34,047 nucleotides of DNA. Origin: Nitrosopumilus sp. b3 (GTDB lineage Archaea > Thermoproteota > Nitrososphaeria > Nitrososphaerales > Nitrosopumilaceae). Location: assembly GCF_014078525.1 (NCBI RefSeq), contig NZ_MU078699.1, forward strand, positions 1-34,047. Direction: 5' to 3'. The notes under the pieces are model-generated. The model was not told the origin of the DNA. It was given only the letters and a program-made list of their open reading frames with translations, and ran no database searches. This document shows, piece by piece, positions 12,798 through 20,587 of this stretch (its first letter is position 1; each line of letters opens with the position of its first letter). A program made the position numbers and the translations under genes.

Positions 12798-12820
12798 AGA
12801 AAAAAGTGTGCTTTTGCACA
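12798..12820 (-). terminator. Terminator of amoC
   Basis: On the minus strand TGTGC (12820-12816), AAAA, GCACA (12811-12807) form a 5-base-pair hairpin with a 4-base loop 6 bases after the amoC stop. CTTTTTTCTC follows at once. A strong intrinsic-type signal. Confidence 0.75.
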
Positions 12821-12826
12821 ATTTGT

Positions 12827-13390
12827 CTATGGAATTGATCTGCTGTACAATTTGCCTTCTAAAGCCATCTTGTACATCTCTGCAACATATGGGTTCTCTC
12901 CAGGAGTTTCTGCACCTAGTTCAACGAGTCGAGCATATACTCTAACTACGTATGCAAGTGCACCCATGAATGCAACTACTACACCCATGTTAAACATCCA
13001 GTGATTTGGAACCGCAAATATTTCTTCTACAAACCAGAAGTGCCACATCTCATTGACCCCAATTGTAAACATAGTTGCAAGGTAACCAAGAATGGTCATC
13101 TTTAAACCAGTGTTCATTGAATTATTAGGACCTCTAAGAACTGGTACTTTTCTATCATAGATTGCTGCTGCACCCCATCCAAGTGGTAATGTGATGAAGT
13201 GGGAATACAACCACCAGTGTGCTGGTGTAAATGCACTATCTCTGATAGAAGTCTGATGTAGAGAACCATCAACGAAGTTATCTACTTCGACTGATGCTGC
13301 AGTGGATCCCATAGCAATAACGATGAGCCAGATTTTTTTAAGTCTCTGAATCTCAACTTCTTTTGGGATTAATGCGGGCATCTGTGCCAT
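12827..13390 (-). CDS. amoC: Ammonia monooxygenase subunit C
   Basis: A 187-residue membrane subunit of AMO. MAQMPALIPKEVEIQRLKKI is the standard archaeal N-terminus, followed by five or so hydrophobic spans. Conserved polar residues in the membrane region, D51, H58 and H64 in DSAFTPAHWWLYSHF, are the best candidates for the copper site known from the related PmoC; the exact ligands are inferred by analogy. The Lys/Arg-rich tail EMYKMALEGKLYSRSIP is cytosolic. It has its own TATA box and terminator. Divergent amoB begins 254 bases away. A lone extra amoC copy often exists elsewhere in these genomes; this one is the operon-linked copy. Confidence 0.98.
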   Translation of the reverse strand: MAQMPALIPKEVEIQRLKKIWLIVIAMGSTAASVEVDNFVDGSLHQTSIRDSAFTPAHWWLYSHFITLPLGWGAAAIYDRKVPVLRGPNNSMNTGLKMTILGYLATMFTIGVNEMWHFWFVEEIFAVPNHWMFNMGVVVAFMGALAYVVRVYARLVELGAETPGENPYVAEMYKMALEGKLYSRSIP

Positions 13391-13412
13391 GCTAACAGTG
13401 GTGTGAATTCGG

Positions 13413-13421
13413 AATATAAAG
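13413..13421 (-). promoter_or_regulatory. TATA box of amoC
   Basis: CTTTATATT on the minus strand, 23-31 bases before the amoC ATG (13390). Same geometry as amoA. Confidence 0.7.
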
Positions 13422-13452
13422 TAAGAGTTTGAGGATAAAGGGATTTTATCTA

Positions 13453-13585
13453 ATTTTTTATATAAAAAATCATTAATTATGTAAAAATTATTTTTTCTTG
13501 AAAGTTATAATAGAATAATTATATGATTTTTTTATCATTTTTGATGTATAACATCAATGATTAACATTGAAGAAAGGATCGATCC
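13453..13585. promoter_or_regulatory. Palindrome cluster between divergent amoC and amoB
   Basis: The very AT-rich spacer holds four dyads: an 18-base perfect palindrome at 13453-13470 (ATTTTTTAT and its complement); TTGATGT/ACATCAA around ATA at 13541-13557; TCAATG/CATTGA around ATTAA at 13554-13570, overlapping the previous one; and GGATCGATCC at 13576-13585, which carries two GATC sites. They lie between the amoC promoter and the amoB start. They are good candidates for regulator binding or RNA structure in a long amoB leader. Confidence 0.5.
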
Positions 13586-13644
13586 TCGTGATTAAGGTAA
13601 AACATATAACGATGTCCTTTATTTCCTCAATATTAGGGATAACT

Positions 13645-14214
13645 ATGGTCGAAAAAAGAATTTTCGTATTTGGACTAGCTGTAGTACTTGCACTAGGAAC
13701 ATTAGGTTTCAACTGGGTTGAATCCATACTTCCAACTGCAGATGCACACGGTGTCCAAGCACAACTCCAGAGTCGTTTCATCAGAATTGAGGATGAAACC
13801 TTTAACAGACAATCCCTGCAAACTGGCGAGACCTTGATACTTCAAGGAACACTAGTCAGCCTTGTAGAAAGAGACCTTAGAGGATGGCTATCTATCTTCT
13901 CAGAGTCAACCAACGCAGGAAACAGATGGGAGATGTTAGCAAGAGATCCACCAGGAAACGTCTTTGACATTCCAGGTAACGCTATTGTTGATTATTCACT
14001 ATCTGCAAAAGCACTTGAAGCAGGTGTATACCACGTACACACCCAACTCAATGTAGCCAAAGTTGGTCCAGGACTCGGTCCAGGTCAAACAGTTGTCGTT
14101 GAAGGAGAACCAATTATCAAACCAATCCCATATACCAACATCGCATATCAATCAATTATCATAGGTGTTGGATATGTCATTACGTTTGCAACAAGACCCT
14201 GGCAAGTAATCTAA
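13645..14214 (+). CDS. amoB: Ammonia monooxygenase subunit B
   Basis: A 189-residue subunit, the usual archaeal length, much shorter than bacterial AmoB. The N-terminal hydrophobic segment (IFVFGLAVVLALGTLGFNWV) acts as signal. Cleavage after ADA would leave H35 (HGVQAQ) as the first residue. With H130 and H132 (GVYHVHTQL) it reproduces the three-histidine copper site of PmoB (H33, H137, H139). A cupredoxin-like domain faces outside, and a C-terminal helix (IIIGVGYVITFATRPW) anchors it. The frame extends upstream to a TTG at 13567 and an ATG at 13612, but homologous length and the signal peptide favour 13645. Reads away from amoC; no other gene shares its strand until 14311. Confidence 0.97.
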   Translation: MVEKRIFVFGLAVVLALGTLGFNWVESILPTADAHGVQAQLQSRFIRIEDETFNRQSLQTGETLILQGTLVSLVERDLRGWLSIFSESTNAGNRWEMLARDPPGNVFDIPGNAIVDYSLSAKALEAGVYHVHTQLNVAKVGPGLGPGQTVVVEGEPIIKPIPYTNIAYQSIIIGVGYVITFATRPWQVI

Positions 14215-14221
14215 ACAACCC

Positions 14222-14241
14222 AACCTTTTCCTTTTCATTTT
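14222..14241 (+). terminator. Pyrimidine-rich 3' element after amoB
   Basis: AACCTTTTCCTTTTCATTTT, 7 bases after the amoB stop, identical over 20 bases to the element that follows amoA (11519-11538). A likely T-tract terminator. Confidence 0.65.
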
Positions 14242-14310
14242 CTAATCAATCATTACAGATGACGTATTGAATTTACCAAGTTTTATCTTCTAGAAAATTA
14301 TATTGAAAAC

Positions 14311-14625
14311 ATGCTAAGTTTCAAAATAATCAAATTAGATATTTTTCAAAGTTATTTTTTTGGAGAAGTAGAGTTTCGTTCAGATAAATTCAAAGTTAAC
14401 ATACAGAATCAGAGAAGAGGAAAAGTACTCAAATTACCTTTTGAGATAAAGCCAAAAAATGAGAAAGTGATTGTTAGGATTACAGGTCCTGACGATTTGT
14501 ATGTAGAAGATTATCTCCCTTTCAAAGGAGAATCAGAATGGTTAGAGATAGACTCCGATGAAATAACGTATTCCCTAGCAGATCATCAAGATAGATTTGA
14601 CACAATTGAAATTATGTTAGAATAA
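14311..14625 (+). CDS. Conserved hypothetical soluble protein (104 aa)
   Basis: A 104-residue, charged, probably beta-rich protein without signal peptide, membrane span or cysteine. Segments such as KVIVRITGPDDLYVEDYLPF suggest a small beta-sandwich or barrel. I do not recognise it. It follows amoB after a terminator and precedes a membrane protein by 38 bases, so the two may be co-transcribed. Its constant closeness to amo genes in related genomes would have to be tested before linking it to ammonia oxidation. Confidence 0.72.
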   Translation: MLSFKIIKLDIFQSYFFGEVEFRSDKFKVNIQNQRRGKVLKLPFEIKPKNEKVIVRITGPDDLYVEDYLPFKGESEWLEIDSDEITYSLADHQDRFDTIEIMLE

Positions 14626-14663
14626 GAGAAAGGGCTTTAAGGAATCTGCTCAAAGTCATCACG

Positions 14664-15188
14664 ATGAAATATCCTGGTATGGGGGATCCTTACAAAAGAA
14701 ACAAGACAATAAAATTTCTCATAATAAGTGCCATCGTAGGAGGTATCGCAGTTTTACTTACTAGTTTGATAGTCAACCCCTTGATAGGAGAACAAGCACA
14801 TAATGCTTGTATTGACGATTTAGATACGGATTGGAAAATATCATTTACATTTGAAATGATTGTGGATGGTCAGAAAGCAGAAGTTCAACCAAATATTGGA
14901 ATAACAGAAGATTGTCAAAGAGCAATCTACACACTTTCTAATGACGGTACAGTATATGCTGAATGGACAGAAAACCCCAATTTTGAAATCGGGCATTTCT
15001 TATACATTTCTAAGTTCAAAATTAGAGATATGGAAGAATCAAAAACAGAAATTTATGTAAATGACAGATTATCAGAGAATGGTCTAAAAACACCAATACA
15101 GGACAAGTATCATTACAAAGCAGTGTTTACTTCAAAGGATTATGATTCATCTAAAGACAAAGACTTCCTACCAGAACTAGAAAAATAA
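14664..15188 (+). CDS. Hypothetical protein with one N-terminal membrane anchor
   Basis: Residues 1-18 are basic (MKYPGMGDPYKRNKTIKF), 19-42 form one membrane span (LIISAIVGGIAVLLTSLIVN), and the remaining 130 residues look extracytoplasmic and beta-rich. Two cysteines (in HNACIDDLD and TEDCQRA) could form a disulfide outside the membrane. The acidic C-terminus ends DFLPELEK. No family recognised. It follows the 104-residue gene closely on the same strand. Confidence 0.75.
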   Translation: MKYPGMGDPYKRNKTIKFLIISAIVGGIAVLLTSLIVNPLIGEQAHNACIDDLDTDWKISFTFEMIVDGQKAEVQPNIGITEDCQRAIYTLSNDGTVYAEWTENPNFEIGHFLYISKFKIRDMEESKTEIYVNDRLSENGLKTPIQDKYHYKAVFTSKDYDSSKDKDFLPELEK

Positions 15189-15278
15189 ATTTCAGTCTTT
15201 AACAAAAACAGAATTAGAAAACAAGGTAGTTTTCACTACAAGGTATTAAAAATAATGAAAAGAAGAAAGGAAGTAATT

Positions 15279-15548
15279 TTACCAGTATTTACCGTTGTCT
15301 GGAATCAGACCAATGCCTTCTCTTTCAAAGTGTCTGTCCAACTCATCGACCCATCTCTCACGGTTGTCTTTGTAAGCCCATCCGTGTACACGTAACCAGA
15401 ATGAGATAATTCCAAGAAGGAATACTGTGAACATCATGGTTCCGAAGATGTAAATCATTACATCATAGAATAATGGATCATAGTTTGGTCCCAGTTGTCC
15501 TGTAAGTGAAGACAGGATGCTTAGGAAAGTTCCTACGATAGGAGTCAT
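15279..15548 (-). CDS. 89-residue single-span membrane protein, candidate AMO accessory subunit
   Basis: MTPIVGTFLSILSSLTGQLG is followed by one long hydrophobic span (about residues 28-54, DVMIYIFGTMMFTVFLLGII) and a conserved-looking charged tail rich in Trp and Arg (RVHGWAYKDNRERWVDELDR). The frame opens at 15581, but TATA-like GTATATATC (15579-15571) is 23-31 bases before the ATG at 15548, the geometry of the amo genes, so 15548 is chosen. The 3' region holds a pyrimidine tract with CTTTTCATT like those after amoA, amoB and amoX. Extra subunits AmoY and AmoZ have been reported for archaeal AMO; this is a candidate, not proven. Confidence 0.8.
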   Translation of the reverse strand: MTPIVGTFLSILSSLTGQLGPNYDPLFYDVMIYIFGTMMFTVFLLGIISFWLRVHGWAYKDNRERWVDELDRHFEREGIGLIPDNGKYW

Positions 15549-15599
15549 GATAATTTGGCTCAATTTGTGCGATATATACATTTCTTTTATTATCAGAAA

Positions 15600-15614
15600 G
15601 TACGAGATCAGTAT
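15600..15614. promoter_or_regulatory. 15-base shared upstream motif, copy 1
   Basis: GTACGAGATCAGTAT occurs here and again at 16064-16078, with no other copy seen in the window. This copy lies 21 bases beyond the TATA box of the 89-residue gene, i.e. about 50-65 bases before its start. That is where archaeal activators and BRE-adjacent sites are found. Confidence 0.55.
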
Positions 15615-15658
15615 TCACTAGGATACAGATAATAAAATAAGAGAAAAGTGAGGTTTGA

Positions 15659-15991
15659 TTATCCTCTGCCCATTGCTGCGTATTTGCCAGATCTTCCTCT
15701 AATGAAGAATGCTCCTGCAATACCACCGAATACTGCACCTGCAATTACTGAGGCACCAACTACACCACTTGCATCAAGATATGGAGTTCCTGAACCAGAG
15801 GCTGGATTTGCTTCAGCAGCTTCAATTCTTCTTCTTTGAATTTCAAGTGCTTCCTCTAAAGTGTATGATCCGGTTTCACCTTCACTACCAACGTTTCCCA
15901 TGTATTGTGCAAATGCTATTGCATCTTCTGCATAGAATCCCATAGTGAAGACAGCAACTAAGGATGCTGCTAATAGTATTTTTGTATTCAT
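15659..15991 (-). CDS. 110-residue exported/membrane protein, candidate AMO accessory subunit
   Basis: N-terminal signal (MNTKILLAASLVAVFTMGFY, cleavage near AFA-QYMG), a charged amphipathic helix (LEEALEIQRRRIEAAEANP), then one small-residue-rich membrane span (ASVIAGAVFGGIAGAFFIRG) and a short basic end. The gene stands directly upstream of the 89-residue membrane gene on the same strand, with a 110-base gap and a separate promoter (TTAAATAA at about 16024-16031). Its Gly/Ala-rich span suits packing against other helices. Candidate AmoY/AmoZ-type subunit from position and topology only; S-layer or other envelope roles remain possible. Confidence 0.78.
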   Translation of the reverse strand: MNTKILLAASLVAVFTMGFYAEDAIAFAQYMGNVGSEGETGSYTLEEALEIQRRRIEAAEANPASGSGTPYLDASGVVGASVIAGAVFGGIAGAFFIRGRSGKYAAMGRG

Positions 15992-16063
15992 ACCGTTTAC
16001 CTGCTCGTTTTGAACCCGGTGAGTTATTTAACTTTTCTTCTAAACCCCAATTTTCGATATATT

Positions 16064-16078
16064 GTACGAGATCAGTAT
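16064..16078. promoter_or_regulatory. 15-base shared upstream motif, copy 2
   Basis: Second exact copy of GTACGAGATCAGTAT, between the divergent genes for the 110-residue membrane protein and ribosomal protein S15. It lies 32 bases beyond the TATA-like box of the former and 38 bases before the S15 ATG, so it could act on either. Confidence 0.55.
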
Positions 16079-16115
16079 AAGTAACGTTTAATTCTGTATT
16101 TTAATGAGCCAAATC

Positions 16116-16565
16116 ATGGGACGAATGCACACACATAGACATGGAAAATCACATTCTATCAGACCAGCTACATTACGTGCACCTTCATGGATTACACAAA
16201 GTCCTAAAGAAATAGAAGAATTAGTTGTGAAATACTCCAAGGATGGTTTAACCCCAAGTCAAATTGGAATTAAATTAAGAGATCAGCATTCTATTCCACT
16301 AATCAAACCAATTACTAAGAAAAGCATGGGTGAAATTCTTGAAGAAAATGATTTGAAACCAGAAATGCCAGAAGATCTCGAAAATATGGTAAAGAAGGCA
16401 GTCGGTCTTCAAAAACACCTAAAGGAAAACAGAGGAGATAACAGAAATGTTAGATCTTTGGAATTAATAGAAGCCAAAGTTCACAGATTGTCTGTATACT
16501 ATAAAAAAATCGAAAGAATTCCTAAAACCTGGAAATATAAATCCGTGGTTGCTCAGTTAGAGTAA
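16116..16565 (+). CDS. rps15: 30S ribosomal protein S15 (S13e type)
   Basis: A 149-residue archaeal/eukaryotic-type S15: MGRMHTHRHGKSHSIRP start, helical core, and the RNA-binding loop and helix near NRNVRSLELIEAKVHRL, ending KTWKYKSVVAQLE. It binds helices of 16S rRNA in the central domain of the small subunit. An ATG at 16104 would add MSQI, but homologues start at MGRMHT, so 16116 is preferred. It heads an operon in which the next gene starts on the last base of its stop codon. Confidence 0.96.
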   Translation: MGRMHTHRHGKSHSIRPATLRAPSWITQSPKEIEELVVKYSKDGLTPSQIGIKLRDQHSIPLIKPITKKSMGEILEENDLKPEMPEDLENMVKKAVGLQKHLKENRGDNRNVRSLELIEAKVHRLSVYYKKIERIPKTWKYKSVVAQLE

Positions 16566-17986
16566 TGACAAAATCGCTTGATGAGTCACTGTCATATTTC
16601 AAAGATAAAATTTCTGATTGCATAAAATCAAAAAAATCAATTTCAGTTACAACCCACATTGATTGTGATGGACTTACATCTGGAAGTATTATTACCAAAG
16701 CTCTAATCAGAGCGGGTGCTAATTGCACTGTCAGAACATCAAAAGAATTTAGTAAAAATGTAGTAGAGTCCTTCAAAACAGATTCCAGGGATTTTCATGT
16801 AGTCACAGATCTAGGAGGAGGTTTTGCAAATGAACTTGATTCAGCTCTAGGAGATAATTGGATTGTATTGGATCATCATCAAATTCCAGATAAAGAGATA
16901 GATAATCAAAATGTCATAAACGCATGGAAATATGGAATTGATGGAGGAGTAGAGATTTGTGCAGGGGGTATGGCATATCTTGCTTCGATGTCACTTGATG
17001 AAAAAAATTCAGATTTGTCTGCCATTGCAGTAGTTTCAGCATTAGGTGATAGACAAGATCAGGGAGAAAGAAAATCATTTACTGGTAAAAATTTTGAGAT
17101 TGCAAATACTGCCAAAGAACAGGGTTTGGTAGATATCGATTTAGATTTATTACTTGTAGGCAGAGAAACCAGACCTCTTCCAGACGCACTTGCATTTACA
17201 TCGCAGCCATTTATTGAAGGTCTTACCTGGAATAGAGACGCATGTCTTTCTCTTCTAAATTCATCAGGAATTAAGCTAAAGGATGGGGGCAGGTGGAGAG
17301 TTCCAGCAGAATTAAACGAGGAAGAAAAAAGACAAGTAATTGAGTCAATTTCAAAATTTACAGCAGGCAAAAATGCTACAGAGATAATGTCTGAACTAAT
17401 TGGATATACCTATACATTCCCAAGAGAGGACAACAGAAGTTTTCTCCGAGATGGAAGAGAATTTTCAACCATGTTAAATTCCTGCGGAAGGATTAATCGT
17501 TCAGGTGTTGGAATGGCAATATGCATGGGAGATAGAAATAAGATACTCAGAGAGGGAGAAAATATTCTAACAGATTACAGAAAAATGATCAGAGAATACA
17601 TGAGCATCTTATCTAATGAGAGATGGCGAATTTCAGAAAGTGAAACCTGCATTATGGTAAATGGTGAAGACATAGTACCTGAAACAATGACTGGAACCAT
17701 ATCATCATTAATTGCAGGCTCTCCGAAAAATTCAGGGAAAATTGTAATTTTGAGAACAAAAGGTGAAGAAAACACAATAAAATTCTCATCAAGAAAATCA
17801 TTTGGTTGTAATTCAGATATCAATCTAAGTGAAATTATGAGAACAGGTGCCGAAAAATTTGATGGTATTGGAGGAGGGCATAACGCAGCAGCAGGGGCAA
17901 AAATAACTAAAGACAAATTGGACGAATTTCTCAATTATTTAGAAGTAAATGTCGTTAACGTGTCAAGTCCAAGTAGTTCTCAATAA
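16565..17986 (+). CDS. RecJ-like DHH-family phosphoesterase/exonuclease
   Basis: A 473-residue DHH/DHHA1 protein. Metal-binding motifs are intact: THIDCDG (D33, D35), DLGGG (D82), DHH at 103-105 and GDRQD (D162). The C-terminal DHHA1 motif is GGGHNAAAGA. Archaeal members act as 5'-3' or 3'-5' single-strand exonucleases; one group (GAN) binds the GINS complex at replication forks. Position between S15 and Pcc1 is common in archaea. Whether this is the GINS partner cannot be told from sequence alone. The ATG overlaps the S15 stop by one base, so translation is probably coupled. Confidence 0.92.
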   Translation: MTKSLDESLSYFKDKISDCIKSKKSISVTTHIDCDGLTSGSIITKALIRAGANCTVRTSKEFSKNVVESFKTDSRDFHVVTDLGGGFANELDSALGDNWIVLDHHQIPDKEIDNQNVINAWKYGIDGGVEICAGGMAYLASMSLDEKNSDLSAIAVVSALGDRQDQGERKSFTGKNFEIANTAKEQGLVDIDLDLLLVGRETRPLPDALAFTSQPFIEGLTWNRDACLSLLNSSGIKLKDGGRWRVPAELNEEEKRQVIESISKFTAGKNATEIMSELIGYTYTFPREDNRSFLRDGREFSTMLNSCGRINRSGVGMAICMGDRNKILREGENILTDYRKMIREYMSILSNERWRISESETCIMVNGEDIVPETMTGTISSLIAGSPKNSGKIVILRTKGEENTIKFSSRKSFGCNSDINLSEIMRTGAEKFDGIGGGHNAAAGAKITKDKLDEFLNYLEVNVVNVSSPSSSQ

Positions 17987-18191
17987 CATATCACAAGAAA
18001 AAGCCAAAACTGTTAAAAAAGCACTAGAACCTGATAATGTAAATTTTCCAGAAGGATTGAGTCTTTATGTTGAAAATATTGATAACAAACTAGTTTTTAA
18101 TTTTGAAAGTAAGAAGAACATGAAGCATCTTATTGGAACAGTTGATGAAGTATTGGAACATATCCAAGTAGCATTAAAGGTGATAGAGTAA
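17949..18191 (+). CDS. pcc1: KEOPS complex subunit Pcc1
   Basis: An 80-residue protein with the short beta-alpha-beta-beta-alpha plan of Pcc1. It forms the dimer core of KEOPS, which adds threonylcarbamoyl to A37 of ANN-decoding tRNAs. The block LYVENIDNKLVFNFESKKNM, followed by the closing helix TVDEVLEHIQVALKVIE, fits. The start ATG at 17949 lies 38 bases inside the RecJ-like gene in another frame, and the stop shares one base with the serS start, so all are one operon. An ATG later in the frame would remove a core strand. Confidence 0.88.
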   Translation: MSLTCQVQVVLNNISQEKAKTVKKALEPDNVNFPEGLSLYVENIDNKLVFNFESKKNMKHLIGTVDEVLEHIQVALKVIE

Positions 18192-19456
18192 TGCTAGATC
18201 CAAAATTGATCAAAGAAAAACCTCAGATCATTCAAGATATGCTAAAAGCAAGAGCAGTGAAATTTGACTTGGATGGATTAATTGAGTATGATCAAAAAAG
18301 ACGTGAATTTATCATAAAAACAGACGAATTAAGAAAAAAGAAAAATCAAGTAGCATTAGAAATTTCACAGAAAAAAAAGAAAGGGGAAGATGCATCATCA
18401 ATTTTAGAAGAGATGAAGAAGGTCTCAGGAAAATTATCAGAGTTGGAACTAGAGCAAGAGAACATTGAAAAATCATATTCAAAACTGGCTCTAACTATTC
18501 CAAATCTAGTTCATAAAACAGTTCCAGTTGGAGCAGATGAAAGCTCAAATAAGGAAATCAGAAAATGGGGTAAAATTCCAGAGTTTGATTTTAAGATAAA
18601 TGATCATATAGATATTTCAGAAAATTTAGATTTAGTGGACTTGGAAAGAGCTGCAAAAGTTGCAGGTGCAAGATTCTATTATCTAAAAAATGACCTTGTA
18701 AGACTCAATCAATCATTAATTCATTATGGATTAGATTTTCTTGCAAAAAAAAATTATTCATTAGTTCAACCACCCTACATGATTAATCGAGAATCGATGG
18801 AAGGGGCAGTAATAGCAGATGATTTTGAAGACGTCATTTACAAAGTTGAAGAAGAGGATCTCTACATGATTGGCACGTCTGAGCATGCAATGGCTGCTAT
18901 GCATTCTAAAGAAATCATTGAGGGGAAAGATTTACCTTTAAAATATGCTGGAGTAAGTCCATGTTTTAGAAAAGAAGCAGGGGCACATGGAAGAGATCAG
19001 AAAGGAATTTTTCGAGTACATCAATTTGATAAAATTGAACAATTTGTTTTTTCTAGACCAGAAGATTCTTGGAATGAGCATGAAAAAATGATTTCAGTTG
19101 CTGAGGAATTTTATCAAAGTTTAGAAATTCCCTATAGAGTAATGCTTTTGTCAACTGGAGACATGGGAAAAGTTTCAGCTAAAACATACGATATTGAAGC
19201 TTGGATGTCAGGACAAAATGCGTATCGAGAGATCGTATCATGTTCAAATTGTTTGGAATACCAGGCAAGAAGATTGAAGATACGATTTAGAGACAAAACA
19301 AATGAAGACACTCAATATCTGCATACTCTCAACAGTACACTAATTGCCACAACTAGAATTTTGGTAGCATTAATGGAGAACGGTCAAACAAAAGATGGGC
19401 ACATCAAAATCCCTCATGCTTTACAGAGTTACATGGGAAATCAGAAAGAGATCTAG
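18191..19456 (+). CDS. serS: Seryl-tRNA synthetase (class IIa, common type)
   Basis: A 421-residue enzyme charging tRNA-Ser with serine. The N-terminal long coiled-coil arm (residues 27-100, Lys/Glu-rich) grips the variable arm of tRNA-Ser. The catalytic domain has motif 2 (CFRKEAGAHGRDQKGIFRVHQF) split over a loop and motif 3 (TLIATTRILVALMEN, ending in the class II Arg). The TSE motif that binds serine (GTSEHAMAA) is present. It is the common type, not the rare methanogen type. It is slightly short at the C-terminus (ends QKEI) but nothing essential is missing. Confidence 0.97.
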   Translation: MLDPKLIKEKPQIIQDMLKARAVKFDLDGLIEYDQKRREFIIKTDELRKKKNQVALEISQKKKKGEDASSILEEMKKVSGKLSELELEQENIEKSYSKLALTIPNLVHKTVPVGADESSNKEIRKWGKIPEFDFKINDHIDISENLDLVDLERAAKVAGARFYYLKNDLVRLNQSLIHYGLDFLAKKNYSLVQPPYMINRESMEGAVIADDFEDVIYKVEEEDLYMIGTSEHAMAAMHSKEIIEGKDLPLKYAGVSPCFRKEAGAHGRDQKGIFRVHQFDKIEQFVFSRPEDSWNEHEKMISVAEEFYQSLEIPYRVMLLSTGDMGKVSAKTYDIEAWMSGQNAYREIVSCSNCLEYQARRLKIRFRDKTNEDTQYLHTLNSTLIATTRILVALMENGQTKDGHIKIPHALQSYMGNQKEI

Positions 19457-19496
19457 TGACATACCCTTATATTTTGGGTTCAAAGGTCGATAATAA

Positions 19497-20108
19497 TTGG
19501 CACGTAGAAAAGGTCGAGTAAAGGACAAGTGGAGAGAAAAACGCTGGGTTACAGTATATGCACCAGATTCATTTAACAACGTACCAATAGCTTATGTACC
19601 AATCACTGATGATGATAACGCAATTGGCAGGGTTTTAGAAGTTACATTATATGATATTCTGAAAGGGGATCCTTCACAGCATCAATACAAAATATATTTT
19701 CAGATTAACAAGGTTGATGGCGACAAAGCAACAACAATGTTCAAGAGATATGAATATTCAAAAGAATTCTTGCGTAGTTTAGTCAGACGTGGTTCGTCAA
19801 AAATTAACTTTAGTATAGATATCAAAACAAAAGATGGTTACATCTTCAGAATCAAATTACTTGCTCTAACACATAGACAGCTTAACACATCTAGACAACA
19901 TGCCCTTAGATTAATTGCTCAGGACATTATCAGAAAGACAATTCCAGAAATGACAATTGATCAATTTGTTCAGGCAACATGTTATAGTAAAATTAATTCA
20001 GATGTAATGGCAGCATTTAAGAAAGTTATCAGAGTGAGACATGTTGGTCTTGAGAAAGTAAAACTCATCAGAACAGCAGATAAAGAAACAGTGTTACTTG
20101 AAGCCTAA
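19497..20108 (+). CDS. rps3ae: 30S ribosomal protein S3Ae
   Basis: A 203-residue archaeal/eukaryotic S3Ae (S1e) of the small subunit platform. MARRKGRVKDKWREKRWVTV and the central GRVLEVTLYDILKGD are typical, as is QHALRLIAQDIIRKTI. The start is a TTG at 19497; TATA-like CTTATATTT (19467-19475) lies 22-30 bases upstream, so it has its own leaderless promoter in addition to read-through from serS. Confidence 0.96.
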   Translation: MARRKGRVKDKWREKRWVTVYAPDSFNNVPIAYVPITDDDNAIGRVLEVTLYDILKGDPSQHQYKIYFQINKVDGDKATTMFKRYEYSKEFLRSLVRRGSSKINFSIDIKTKDGYIFRIKLLALTHRQLNTSRQHALRLIAQDIIRKTIPEMTIDQFVQATCYSKINSDVMAAFKKVIRVRHVGLEKVKLIRTADKETVLLEA

Positions 20109-20129
20109 GTACCATATTCTTTTACAATA

Positions 20130-20558
20130 ATGATTGATAAGATCGAAGTAACAATTGATGTGATTGTTCATGCTACAGAAGACATCTCAAAAATTTTTCA
20201 ATCATTCGAAGATTTGTTTGAAATTAAAAAAGAAGACTTTACAGTTCGTGAAACTTTAGGATATTTTGAAAATCCAATTATTATGTTGAATGCAAAAATT
20301 GAAAAAAAACAGGCTCAAAACTTTATCAAGAAACTTTTAGGATTGCTCTCAAATCAACAAATTACCGAATTAATTGACCAGATTGAAGAAAGAACAGTGG
20401 ATTCTAGATTTCATGTTAGATTGGATAAACAAGAATTAATCAATGGTAGCATCATAATTAAAGAAAAAGACACAGTAAAAATAAAAATTCATACTCCCAT
20501 TTACAACAAAAAAGATACAGTAAAAACATTTACAGAAATTTTTCAGATTGCCAACTAG
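20130..20558 (+). CDS. Archaeal RNA-binding protein of the exosome-linked PF01877 type
   Basis: A 142-residue protein, MIDKIEVTIDVIVHATEDIS ..., matching the archaeal RNA_binding family (COG1325) often found beside exosome and ribosomal genes. Two beta-rich halves (KIEVTIDVIVHATED; FHVRLDKQELINGSIIIKEK) join through a helix. It is thought to bind structured RNA; a precise role is not established. It follows S3Ae after 21 bases on the same strand, likely the end of the operon. Confidence 0.85.
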   Translation: MIDKIEVTIDVIVHATEDISKIFQSFEDLFEIKKEDFTVRETLGYFENPIIMLNAKIEKKQAQNFIKKLLGLLSNQQITELIDQIEERTVDSRFHVRLDKQELINGSIIIKEKDTVKIKIHTPIYNKKDTVKTFTEIFQIAN

Positions 20559-20587
20559 ATTAAATAGGAATGACTGAACAATTTAGC

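Noticed and set aside
13567-13644. Extended amoB start (TTG at 13567 or ATG at 13612)
   Set aside because: Archaeal AmoB is about 189 residues and begins MVEK; the extension covers palindromes and would spoil the signal peptide.
15478-15945. Several alternative frames over the small membrane genes
   Set aside because: They are shadows; only the frames at 15279-15548 and 15659-15991 have TATA boxes at the right distance and membrane-protein character.
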